Assembly: GCA_022702545.1 (NCBI GenBank)
Contig: JAHRBC010000002.1
Span: forward strand, 1-64,000
Reading direction: 5' to 3'
Origin: Phycomyces nitens
Taxonomy: Eukaryota; Mucoromycota; Mucoromycetes; Mucorales; Phycomycetaceae
DNA length: 64,000 nt
In this document: piece by piece, positions 44,093 to 54,301 of the stretch
How positions within the stretch are numbered: the first letter of the stretch is position 1
Layout of the letters: every line of letters begins with the position of its first letter
Notes under the pieces: generated by a model
What the model was told of the DNA's origin: nothing
What the model saw: only the letters and a program-made list of their open reading frames with translations
Database searches by the model: none
Position numbers and translations under genes: made by a program

Positions 44093-47000
44093 TTAAGCAT
44101 ACATCTTTTTTGGTAAAGGAATGACCAGCATCTTCACATTAACACCAGACACCAGCTCAGCAGTCGCGACTTCCAAAAGAATACGATGTACTGGCAATAT
44201 ACAATGATAATCATCTGGAGAGAAACTTGGCGAGCAGACCTCAACTCCTTCGTATTCACGTGTTCTACTTGGCATGTTGATGAGCCATCTCACGAAAGCA
44301 AAGACATGAGTGGAATTATTTCCGATTGATGAACAACTGAGCTTGTGGAGGAACAAGTACTGAATTTGTCCTGTGTATGCTCGTGGAGGATCACCAACTC
44401 TACCCAGGAATAGTGCTTGAATGAATGACCCACGGTCTACGGAACCATTTTTGCCTTTATACGTCTGGCCGAGAAGATTGATAGATTTTATCTTTGTGAT
44501 ATGATTATCAACAAAGATACCTGAAGACGTTGCCTGATGATAATGCTGAAGACTTGGTATACCATACGATAGCCGATAGTACTCCAACAACTGGAGATAA
44601 TCTGTATCATCCATTACAGATGGCTTTCTCACCAAGAGAGGGAAGGCAGAGAGAGGAAGGGGCTCATTTCCCTTTATCGGAAATTCAGGCTTTAAAGATG
44701 CACGCACAAATAGCTGAAGTATAAATGGCGTGTGTGAAAGAGGGGCAGAGGAGGAGGTGGCAGTTGTGGATGATGATGTGAGTTTTGACAGAAGAGGACG
44801 GAAAGAAGCTTGGTTCGGACAGGAGAGCATTTTTTGTACGTAGTCGCCCTTGTACATGTCTTCAACAAAAGTCTTCATGAATGTGGACTCAAATCCATCT
44901 CTTCTGTTGGTGTCGATCTTCTTCAACAGGCCATTGTACCTCTCGAACCCAAACAGCCAATAACCATACACAGGTCCAAAATCACGAATGGTTTCGCGAA
45001 GATGGATGTGCAGGTGCATGTTGCAGGTGAGAGTGGGAGCAGGATACAATTCTTCGCATTTCTGACAGAATCTTTCCAAATGGGCATGGGCGTCGTCAAG
45101 GTCATCAAACGTGATTGTTGGTGTTGCAAGGAGACGGCAAGCATCAACAAAGTCGATCCAATTCTTGAACTTATCCAGAGGAAGAACGTCTCTGAGCAGC
45201 ACAGGAGAATACACCAACACCCAGGATTTCCATTCATCAGCCTTCATATATGGAAATCCTCTACTGATCTTCGTCTTCAAAATGGTGTAGTCAGTTGGCA
45301 CCACCATTGATTCGGCCATTACTTGCATAGAAGCCAGCTTCCTATCCGTGATTAGACCACTAGTAGTCCACGTCTCGACCATCCTCTTGGCTGTACCCAA
45401 GAATAGGTTATGCATGGGATCAATGATCGTTCCACGTACTAGATCAAAGTATCCAAGGCGATGGAGTTGCGACCATCGAACACCATTTTCGACCTCCAAC
45501 TCATGCCTTTCTGAGGGCGTACTTGCACTCTTCCACACCTCAGCATGCAAACGGTTCTCCACACCACGACGACGACGCCACCCAGACTCATTGAACCCAC
45601 GGAAGTCCACACTGCTTGTCCCAGGAAGACGAGAAAATTTGCGACAACACTTGTAACAGGCGTTTGTGCTGTTATGGGACGTGAATCCACTTGTCTTTCT
45701 GGCTGCAGGGATGTCACATGCTACCATGAACAAAGCTGCACGGACGGTTGCTCCAGAAATGCATTCAAAGGTTGGGATAGTCATTCCCACGTACAGTTGT
45801 TCCAACTCATCAACCAAAGGCTTGAGATAATGGTTAATCTCTTCGGACTTTGGCTCCTTTGGCCCAGGCATGAGTCCAACAAGGATAGTGTTCTCTGCCT
45901 TAAACCGCTCCTCACGAGGCAAGTTGTTAACCACCAAGTAAATGGCCCCACAAGAGTATGTGACCCTGTCAAAGGGCTGGAACCAATCAATGTTCAACGT
46001 CAACATCAAAGAACGAGGATGGGCAACAAAAGATTCACCACTGATGTCTTTCAACTCCTTCCACATAACACCGTCAAAGATGTCGCACATTGTATCCATG
46101 ATCTTGAGCTCCTGATTCCAGTGTTGAATGCTTGCTTCAAAATCAGGGCGAAGGAAAAGAATTTTCAAGGCATGCTTCAATGACTGGTATTGGAACACGC
46201 GCTTGGGAACCAATGCTCCAGACGATGTAACCTTGGTCAACTTGCAGTTGCAGGTCAGACGTGCACCAACTTTCGTGAAAACACAGTGAGGGGGACAGAC
46301 TGGTTTTCTTCATAAACTGCGTGGCAATCAGGACAGGCTACGAATCTCCTGATACCGTTGGAAATCGCAGAATATCCTGTCATTCTTTGCAGACCAAGAA
46401 GACTGGATGGGAGCTGGAAATCCTGCTCGTAAATCGTCAAGAGTGTGTTGATGAACTCGATCAAGACAACAGCACCCTTGTTGACCACATAGCGGGATGC
46501 AAAGAGGACAACAAAAACGGCAATAAACCTGTGCACAGGATTTTCAGGCATATTGGGGGTTGGGAAAGGGTCTATTTTAAAATCGAAAAAATTAATATTC
46601 AATTCTTTTCAGGCTTTTTTCTTTGCTGCTTTCTCTTTGCTTTTGGCTATGCAACACGCACCTTCACTGTCGAATTCCTCAACCTCGATCTCAACTTCAT
46701 CTTCGCCTTCATCTTCTTCATCATCGCTTTCGTCATCGCGTTCGCCATCGGCATTGGCCTCATTAGCAACTGAATCGCCCTCATCCAGCATTACATCGGC
46801 ATCCCAAAAGGTGAGTTGGTCTGACCGTCCAATACATCCGAGGGTCCAGACTGTTGAGTAGAAATGACCGCTTATAGAATATAATAGTTTCTTAGTCTCT
46901 ACTTTTTTCAAATAAACTTTTCTTACATTGAATATCAATATCCATGTCTGCTTGAGTGTCTGTGTTTCATACCGCCGAAATTATTATACAATACATAAAA

Positions 47001-47170
47001 ATAAACACTGAAATTATCATACCAATCTCATTTGAGTTGCTCTGTTCAATTCTTGCTCTCTTGCTATGACGCTGAGCAGTTCGGCTTGCTACCAATGTGT
47101 AGCCTTGGCCATTGTTGTTGCATCTATTGCAATAGCACTTGGTGTTGTAAAAAGTATTTGAAGATGACAT
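44093..47170 (-). pseudogene. Tnp2-like transposase (element B), two 1-bp deletions
   Basis: Exons 47170-47023 (148 nt), 46959-46927 (33), 46870-46662 and about 46574-44093. It is near-identical to the intact copy in element V. One T is missing from a T-run in exon 3 (46805-46808, four instead of five), and one C from a C-run at about 46290 (five instead of six), each shifting the frame. Catalytic segments NIDWFQPFDR, CDIPAARKTSGF and DPMHNLFLGTAKR are preserved. Both lesions are homopolymer contractions, so sequencing error is a real alternative to true decay. Confidence 0.9.
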
Positions 47171-47414
47171 TGTGTTTGTGTTTATAATGTTAAAACAAAA
47201 AGGAAACGAGTGTTACATATACTTTATTTATTAATATTTTATAGTGGTAAAAAAGCAACGTTGTTTTATTCTTTTTAATCAAGCCAATGGGGTCAAGCAA
47301 AAGAACGTTTTTAATCAGAACACAAAAAAAGGTGTTGAGCTGCAAATTTGCCCTAATTTTCCTCAGGTAGACAGCTTTGCTCACACATGAGTATTCAGAC
47401 CCATTTTTCCAGTG

Positions 47415-49382
47415 ACCATCGCCTTTTGGACATTCCGGGTACAAGGAGACAAACCAGAGGCAGACACGACATGGCCCAGGTACTCCACTTTACTCTTGGC
47501 AAACTCACACTTGGACTTCTTCAACCTCAGGTTGCCTTCGTCACAAACACGAAAAATGGTGGCCAGATGCTTCTTGTGTTCCTCCAGGGTCCGGGAAAAG
47601 ATGATAATATCATCTATGAAAACATAGACGAACCGTCCAATGTATGGCGCGAGGAGGGTTCCCATGAGCCTCTGGAAAGTGGAAGGCGCAGAAGTAAGGC
47701 CAAAGGGCATAACACAGAACTCAAAAGTTCCGTACCGGGTAATGAAACCAGTTTTCTCCACCGAGTCTTCGGCCACAGGGACTTGCCAGTATCCGGACGC
47801 CGCGTCCAAGGTAGAGAAGAACTTAGCTCCACTCATTGAGTCTAACAACTCGTCAATGTGTGGGAGGGGGTAGGCATCCTTGATGGTTAACTTGTTTAAC
47901 CGCCGGTAGTCAATCACCAGCCGCAGGCCACCATCCCGCTTCCTCACGAAGAAAATAGGCGAGGTCCAAGTACCCTTCGATGGTCGGATCAAACCAAGAG
48001 ACAGCATTTGATCAAGTTCGCTTCTCAAGTGGTTTTCTTCCTCCCATGTAAGCCGGTATGGCCGCGACCGAATTGGCGTTTCGGTGGCCAAGGGAATCTC
48101 ATGCTCGACTTCAGACACCCGACCAAGACCACTGACTTCAACGAAGCACTTGTCATACGCCTGGACGATCTCCTCGATCTCGGGAGGCACCTCTTCCTTC
48201 GGTTCCTCCAGAACCTCGTCCATCGTGGAGAGTACCTCCTCCTGGTACCCAAGCAGGTCCAAACCCTCCTGGTCACGAATCTCCACCAAGAACACCGGAT
48301 GAACCTCCTCATCCTCGACCTCTCCAACATCGCTCGGGGCCAACTCGCACTGGACCTCCACCAGACCGGAGCCATGTCTCGTCGGGACGACGATAGTACC
48401 TTCCTTGGGCTTTTGCCAGATACCGTGAGCCCGGTACCACGTCATTCCTAAAAGACAGACATCACGGTCAGTGTTATTATTTAATATGCACATATGTTCA
48501 GGTCTCAACTTCCCAGCGATACGGATCGGAACATCGGTTGTGATCTCACAAGGACCACAGGACTCCTTGTCCAAGGCAGAAATCAAGAGCTGGTTGCCAT
48601 TCGACCTCAGGTCCAACCTCTCCGCCAAGTTCTTGCTGATCACCGAGACACTGGCCCCAGAATCAAAGATCGCCTGCACCACCTGACCATTGATCGCCAC
48701 TGGACCCTTCAGAGGCTTGCTGTTGTACATGATTTTATGACTGTAGGGGTAGTGGTAGACCGTGTCATCACTGACATAACCATCCGAGCTGGACTCATCC
48801 GTGCCAAAGGATCCTTCGTCCGAGGGATAGTCCGAACCATCCGAGTCAGAGTCCTCCAAAAGGTCATCGAGGGAGTCATCATCATCGTCCGGCTCACGAG
48901 AAACAGTGTTCACTTGGTTGATGTGAACAACCGGCTTCTTAACCTTTCGGCTATACAAAAACCGCAAACCATCCCGCAGATCTCGACCTAGAGATCGATC
49001 CAAGGCGATCCAGTCGGCCACACTCAGGCCAGCATCCACCTCCTTGAGCTTGGACCAAAGGTCCATTCGCCGAAGCTCGACAGGCAGAGAACGAGGGGGT
49101 TTTCTTCTCCTCTTAACAAGAGGGACAGGGGGAGCCACAGGGACACCAGAGAGCTCAACACCTTCCATAGTAGTCGGGGCACCTTGCCGGACGGAGACTC
49201 GGCCGCCTTGCCCTTCTTGTTTACTTGTTCCTCCTTGGAAGACATCGCCTCCGACTGGGCTCTCTTCTGCGCCGTGTACACCTCGACGCCTTCGACCAAG
49301 TTCACCTGGTTGGTGACTCGGCCCACCTCCGCAGCTTGACCTTGAGGGGTTTTAGTTGGGTTCAAGTCGGCAGGACCCTCAT
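47415..49382 (-). pseudogene. Gypsy IV pol: protease and reverse transcriptase, 3'-truncated
   Basis: Contains the linker after gag, then the protease (GPVAINGQVVQAIFDSGAS), then RT with LRLVIDYRRLN, LDAASGYWQV, FCVMPFGLTSAP and FIDDIIIF. The frame shifts once at about 49180 (linker to protease). The coding sequence ends at VQKAMV where CACTA element B begins (47414). RNase H and the integrase core are missing. The pol frame is -1 relative to gag at their overlap near 49383, so a frameshift would be needed for gag-pol fusion. Confidence 0.85.
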
Positions 49383-50207
49383 TTACTGCCGACTGCTGTC
49401 TTTTCCCTGGTCGTTCTTCTGGGGACAAGTGTTTGACATGTGCTCCTCCGAGCCACACGTCCAACAGGTACCTCTTGGCCTTGGCTTGGGCTGAGATTGG
49501 GAAGAACTTCCTTGAACTTGGGGTTGAGAACGAGACTGAGGGAAAGACCGGGGCTGGTCAACCACATGCACCTTTAACGCCTTGAACTCCTTGACGAGAT
49601 CTTGAAAGGTTGACACATCACTCACTCCCGAACTCGTCGAACCAGAAGCGAATGATTGTCGGTCTACCAGGTTTCGGGTGTACTTGGACTTCACCAACTC
49701 CAACTTGCGCGCCTTCTCGCCAACACCTTCAAACGTCTCCGGCATGTCGTCTCTCTGCTCCAACTCATACGCCACTTGAGGATCAATCGCCTGTAAAAGG
49801 CTGTGGATTTTGAATGATTCGTTGTCCACTTTGACCAGAGTGAAAAGCTCACGCAGCTTGTAGACCACATCGTCTACCGTCTCTCCGTCTTGCTGTCTCG
49901 TGTTCTGGATCTCCTTCCAGCGAACATTGTCCAATTGATGAGAAGCAAAACGAGAGTGAAAAACCTTGGAAAACTGGTCCCAAGTCTTGGTGGTGTCTTC
50001 GATACTGTCCCACCAGAGTTCTGCCGCTCCTTGCAGATACGAGGCCGCAACCAGAAGAGCCTCAGTGTCATTCATGCCCACCGCACGACGCAAACGATCG
50101 ATGCTCTTGAACCACGCCGTGGCACGCTTGCCCTCGCTACCTCCTCTAAAAGGCTCGGGATTGGCCATGAATTTTGTCAGGTTGACCTTGTCTTTTCCAT
50201 CGACCAT
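49383..50207 (-). CDS. Gypsy IV gag
   Basis: An open minus-strand frame of 275 codons from ATG 50207. A longer frame reaching 50465 runs into the LTR and is less likely to be translated. It contains the conserved gag block (FRGGSEGKRATAWFKSID, AAELWWDSI, FSKVFHSRF), a Ser/Gln/Pro-rich linker and a single zinc knuckle CWTCGSEEHMSNTC (CX2CX4HX4C) near the end. Gag forms the particle shell and binds element RNA, by family knowledge. Confidence 0.88.
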   Translation of the reverse strand: MVDGKDKVNLTKFMANPEPFRGGSEGKRATAWFKSIDRLRRAVGMNDTEALLVAASYLQGAAELWWDSIEDTTKTWDQFSKVFHSRFASHQLDNVRWKEIQNTRQQDGETVDDVVYKLRELFTLVKVDNESFKIHSLLQAIDPQVAYELEQRDDMPETFEGVGEKARKLELVKSKYTRNLVDRQSFASGSTSSGVSDVSTFQDLVKEFKALKVHVVDQPRSFPQSRSQPQVQGSSSQSQPKPRPRGTCWTCGSEEHMSNTCPQKNDQGKDSSRQ

Positions 50208-50260
50208 TTTTATAAATTTGGATGGTACGACACGTTCAGTTTCCGGGATACTTTGGATTT

Positions 50261-50280
50261 GAATCCCACTCTCTTCACCA
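50261..50280 (-). promoter_or_regulatory. Gypsy IV primer binding site
   Basis: Three bases inside the 5' LTR edge on the minus strand reads TGGTGAAGAGAGTGGGATTC. It is complementary to a tRNA 3' end of the form ...CTCTTCACCA and extends to a TTTGAAT-like T-loop. The tRNA species is not identified from this window. Confidence 0.65.
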
Positions 50281-50283
50281 ATA

Positions 50284-51274
50284 TGACGCGTGTGGTACTT
50301 TGTTGTGTGTAGGAGGTGGACGAGAAAAGAAAGGTACGGGTAGTAATATGGATCGAAATCTGGAATGGAGGAAGAATAGGTTCGAAAAGGAGGAAACGGG
50401 TGTAAATAAGATAGTCGCTTTGTTACCAAAGTGACTACAAGGACAGGAAAAAGAAATGCTTTCACAAAAGTGAGAGCAAAAGGGGATACAAATAGGATGG
50501 ATACAAATATATGATATTAACTTCACCACAGGTGAATCAATAACGAAATACAGCACAGGGATACAAATGAGAATAAAAAAAAGAGGGTAGTCAATCTTCC
50601 AAGAAGACTTGACTAGTACAAATAAAAATATAAAGAACAACCAATCTTCCACGAAGACTTGGTAAGAAACAAAATATAACGGAAGAAATTCACAAGAAAG
50701 AATAAGGATTCAGACAACTTTGTCAGAGAAGAAACTTGTATCAGAATTCGACCTTGTTTATTGAGTGTTTGATTTTGAGATATTTATACTAATTGTTGGA
50801 TAAAATAATATACGATAAAATAATAGAAAGATGTTGTATGAAATCATAAAATAACATACGGAAGAGTTGACAGAAGATTGGATAGAATAGAATCAATAAA
50901 AATAAAAATAATAATAAAACTAAATAAATGAGAAAATTGTTGGGAGATTTGTAGACTTGACTAACGAGAGATTCTTTACCAAAATTGTTAAAGAAGTGTA
51001 CAACAAAACACAACACTAAATTTTAGTGTGAGTGGAAATCGAAAGAAAGGGGAAAAGGTTTTGTTAAGGAAAAATTAGAAAAATTGAGAGACAAAAAAAA
51101 AAAAAAAAAAATGTCAAAGGGAAAAAGGTGCAAAGGTCTTCGCCCGCCGTCGGCAAATGAAATAAATTGAGGACTACGTCACGACTACCTGCACCGTCAG
51201 TGACCTTGGCTACCCAAAACGGCCCAAAAATCGGGTTGCAACTGAGGCCGACAACACCACAACACACCGTGTCA
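50284..51274 (-). repeat. 5' LTR of Gypsy element IV
   Basis: 991 bp, near-identical partner of 38705-39693. On the minus strand it starts TGACACGGTGTGTTGTGG at 51274 and ends GCGTCA at 50284. Followed by the TSD AAAG and then tRNA-Tyr 10 bp away. Confidence 0.92.
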
Positions 51275-51284
51275 AAAGAGTATC

Positions 51285-51367
51285 CCGGCTTTAGCTCAGT
51301 TGGTAGAGCGGAGGACTGTAATGAAATTGTAATCCTTAGGTCACTAGTTCGAATCTGGTAAGCCGGA
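51285..51367 (+). tRNA. tRNA-Tyr (anticodon GTA), 10-nt intron
   Basis: Acceptor CCGGCTT pairs with AAGCCGG (51360-51366), with discriminator A at 51367. D-arm TAGCTCAGTTGGTAGAGC. The anticodon stem GAGGA/TCCTT flanks CTGTA..A, interrupted just 3' of the anticodon by a 10-nt intron (around TGAAATTGTA), the canonical position. The T-arm contains AGTTCGAATCT. Retroelements lie 10 bp upstream and 21 bp downstream. Confidence 0.93.
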
Positions 51368-51371
51368 TAAG

Positions 51372-51377
51372 TTTTTT
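51372..51377 (+). terminator. Pol III T-run terminator of tRNA-Tyr
   Basis: Six T residues 4 nt after the tRNA end. The next LTR starts 11 bp later. Confidence 0.7.
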
Positions 51378-51388
51378 GGCATAATTTT

Positions 51389-51684
51389 TGTCGGACATTA
51401 TTTTGATGAATCCGTAAAATCTGAAGATGATTAACCGCAGTACTTCTTTATGCGCAGTAACATCTTCCTGAGCATTAACCGCAGTACAAGGTCTCTTCTT
51501 TTATGAAAATATCATATAATAACTACTGCGGATAATGCGCAGTATTAGTTAGAAAACTATATAAGATAACCAAAGTCATAATAATAAAAAGGTATCTTTT
51601 ATCCTCTCTTTGATTTTACGTATACTCCTGTTTCCCCAGTGGGATTGACCTTTTGGCTTTGTTATAGTAAAAGGAAGACCATCC
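51389..51684 (+). repeat. 312-bp LTR (plus), split into three pieces by later insertions
   Basis: Starts TGTCGGACATTATTTTGATG. Its remaining pieces are CAGAT at 52001-52005 and CAGGAACGACA at 57297-57307. Pieces of 296, 5 and 11 bp add up to exactly 312, the size of the inverted copy at 51685-51996. No target duplication was recognised at its outer edges (TTTT versus ATTG). Confidence 0.85.
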
Positions 51685-51996
51685 TGTCGTTCCTGATCTG
51701 GGATGGTCTTCCTTTTACTATAACAAAGCCAAAAGGTCAATCCCACTGGGGAAACAGGAGTATACGTAAAATCAAAGAGAGGATAAAAGATACCTTTTTA
51801 TTATTATGACTTTGGTTATCTTATATAGTTTTCTAACTAATACTGCGCATTATCCGCAGTAGTTATTATATGATATTTTCATAAAAGAAGAGACCTTGTA
51901 CTGCGGTTAATGCTCAGGAAGATGTTACTGCGCATAAAGAAGTACTGCGGTTAATCATCTTCAGATTTTACGGATTCATCAAAATAATGTCCGACA
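51685..51996 (-). repeat. 312-bp solo LTR (minus), TSD ATCC
   Basis: Minus-strand LTR with ends TGTCGG and AACGACA, inserted in the plus-strand copy of itself. ATCC is duplicated at 51681-51684 and 51997-52000. Together with the host copy this makes a near-perfect palindrome: arms 51389-51684 and 51701-51996, 16-bp spacer. Confidence 0.9.
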
Positions 51997-52005
51997 ATCC
52001 CAGAT

Positions 52006-52332
52006 TGTCGTGCCTGAATTAATGTCAGCCAATCAGGATGACAATTACACAGAGTTCTCTTTTGAGAACGACGACCGAATTGATTCCCTTTTGCTCTCTG
52101 AAGACCTAGAAGACATTAGTTATAACAAAAGTAGATTAGAAACCGAAACAGACATTTATGATGGCTGAGTGGGTTTAGAAAAGATATAAAAGAGGACAAT
52201 ATTTCATTGAATAAAAAGTATCTATCTTCTATCCTCTTTTTACTCTTTTATCCTCGTTTACGATTCCCAGTGGGTTTGACCAATATTGGCTGTGTTATAG
52301 CATTGGAAGAACAACCCAGATCCAAAACAACA
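52006..52332 (+). repeat. 5' LTR of Gypsy element III
   Basis: 327 bp, starts TGTCGTGCCTGAATTAATGT and ends AAAACAACA. It contains 19 bp (a second TTTTATCCTC-like unit) absent from the 3' LTR. TGGTAGC, two bases inside the LTR at 52335, is a plausible primer binding site, and its first seven bases fit the 3' end of initiator tRNA-Met. Confidence 0.9.
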
Positions 52333-52367
52333 ATTGGTAGCTGAAGCAAGATCCTTCCCCTGAATTA

Positions 52368-53471
52368 ATGAGCACTGCCGCTGAACAACAAGAGTTCACC
52401 GAGAAAGACCTGAGAAATTTTGAAGTTGAAGAGCGCGTACAAGCAAGGTTACCCGCAGAACATATCAAGACTTACCAAGCAATCCGTACCGTAAAGAGTA
52501 TTCCCCAGGAATTAAGACTCAAGACCACTCCCAAGAGAGAAGAATTCTGGTCCAAGCAAGCAGAAGAAATCGCGAATAACCTATTGAAAAGAATGTCCAC
52601 TTCCGACGGAAACAGCGAAATGGTGAAGATGATGGCCGAAGCATTCAAGCAAGCAATGCAGACGCAGACGCAGAAGGCAACGCCCAAGCCAACGTTGAAG
52701 CAACCCGATTGCTATTTTGGTGAACGCTCAGCCTCCATCCTAGATGGCTGGTTGTACTCCGTGGAACGCTATGCTTCCTATTATGGGATGCCTTCCGAAG
52801 ACAAGTGCAGCTATGCTGTAAACCTCCTGAGGAGACAAGCCAGCACATGGTGGCAACGTCTCGAGATGCAAGACCGATGCCCAAAGGAATGGGAGGCGTT
52901 CAAATCACACATATCTGCCCAGTTCCGTCCGTCCCACACCCAACTGTCTGCAAGAGACTGACTTGCAAGCCTGTTGCAAACCACCTCGGTAGAGACCTAT
53001 GTGAACCTGTTCCGGGATATTCAGCTGGAAATTCCTACAATGAACGAAGATGAAGCCCAAGACCGGTTCATCCGTGGTCTCCAGCCTGACATCCGTTTCC
53101 ATGTCATTACCCTGCAACCCTTGGACTTGGATGATGCCGTCCGTATGGCACTGGCCTATGAGAGTGGCCGACAGACCAGTTTTCATGGCATGTATGCCGA
53201 ACGACCTGTGGCCCAGCAATACTACCAGCCCAACGATGTGGTTCCCATGGACTTGGACGCCGTGGATGGTCGCCGTGGTTTCCACCAGAACCGCTCGTCC
53301 TCAAACCGCCAGTATAACAACCGCCCCGCACAGACCCGTTCCGAAGTGACTTGTCACTGGTGTGAGAAACGGGGTCACATCCGTCGAAACTGCAGAGAGC
53401 GCATTGAGGCGATCAGGAAGTTGGACGAGCAACATGGCCGGAAGAAGGATTTTCGGCAAACACAGCTGTAA
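52368..53471 (+). pseudogene. Gypsy III gag, one nonsense codon
   Basis: A single frame from ATG 52368, interrupted by TGA at 52959-52961 in ..SARD*LASLLQTT.. (the homologue in element 1 has Arg here, so CGA to TGA is likely). It then continues in the same frame to TAA at 53469. Gag core with SILDGWLYSVERYA and STWWQRLE; zinc knuckle CHWCEKRGHIRRNC (CX2CX4HX4C) near the end. In element 1 the homologous gag runs into protease without a stop; here the frame ends before protease, so a second lesion near 53455 is likely. Confidence 0.88.
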
Positions 53472-54301
53472 AGGGAGGTCAGCTGTGTTCCTTGGATAAA
53501 CCCTCCCATGAGGCTAGTAATTTAACTGAGCCCTCTGATATGATTAATAAAGAACCTGTTCTTCCCTATGTTGTTGTCCCACCTGAGACCCTTGTGTCTG
53601 TGCCTAATGAAGAAGATTGTGAATTTGCATTGGATCGGCGATTTTTGGAGGAACTAAATGCTGCTATTGATACGGACCTGCCTCTATATATGGCTACACA
53701 CAATGGTCAATCAATTTCCGTTCTCATTGACAGTGGCGCAAGTGCCAACTATGTGTCCCCCCGCATTACTGATCAAATTAAGAACGTTGAACGAATCTCT
53801 GGACGCCCCGTAGAAACTGCTGGTGGTCATCTAACAACGATCAACCAGAAAGCCTCACTCCTGCTCTCTCTTAATGGTTACCAAGACACAATCGACGCAT
53901 ATGTGTTCCCGACAAAGTTTGACCTGATCCTCGGCCGTACTTGGTTGCAAAAGGCAAAGCCAGTACCAGATTGGCAACATGATCGATGGCATCTACAGCA
54001 AAATGGCCAAGAGTTTGTCCTTAGCCCCCAGAACACTCGCCCAGTCAAGCCACAATTGCACTATGTAATCTCCGCTAAGCAAACGCAGAAACTGGTCAAG
54101 AAGAATGAAGCTGAATGTTACCTAGTCCACTTTAAAGGTCAACCTGGCGAGCAATCTCCGGATGATAAGTGGAACGGTCTGGTTAAGGAGTTTGACGATG
54201 TGTTTCTGGAAGGTTTACCAGGATTGCCACCTGATCGTGATGTTCAGCATGTCATCAACACTGGAGAAGCCGAGCCAACCAGCAAGCCCCCTTCAAGATG
54301 A
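53460..54301 (+). pseudogene. Gypsy III protease and pol N-terminus
   Basis: Starts without a good ATG, in a frame different from gag. It contains the retropepsin domain (SVLIDSGASANYVSP) and the conserved DLILGRTWLQKAKPVPDW block, ending [20 protein letters not shown]. At about 54288 a C-run of five (one short of the frame needed) shifts the reading to the RT frame. Confidence 0.85.

Larger units (their letters stand above)
40914..47414. mobile_element. CACTA/EnSpm transposon B, both ends present, flanks discordant
   Basis: A 6.50-kb element with matching 32-bp inverted ends (CACTGGAAAAATGGGTCTGA...CTCATGTGT). Gene order is as in element I: micro-exon gene (minus), gene 2 (plus), transposase (minus). 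Flanks are GTG on the left (inside A') and ACC on the right (inside Gypsy RT), so there is no target duplication and the two flanks come from different hosts. Confidence 0.9.
38705..51274 (-). mobile_element. Ty3/Gypsy element IV, TSD AAAG, invaded by CACTA elements
   Basis: Two nearly identical LTRs of about 990 bp (38705-39693 and 50284-51274) bracket gag and pol on the minus strand. AAAG lies on both outer sides (38701-38704 and 51275-51278). CACTA A' and B occupy 39861-47414. The pol segment that should join RT to the integrase tail (roughly 2 kb) is missing at that insertion. The right end lies 10 bp upstream of tRNA-Tyr. Confidence 0.88.

Noticed and set aside
49383..50465. Using the upstream ATG at 50465 as the Gypsy IV gag start.
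   Set aside because: The first 86 codons lie in the LTR and primer-site region and encode low-complexity hydrophobic sequence; ATG 50207 starts right before the conserved gag block.
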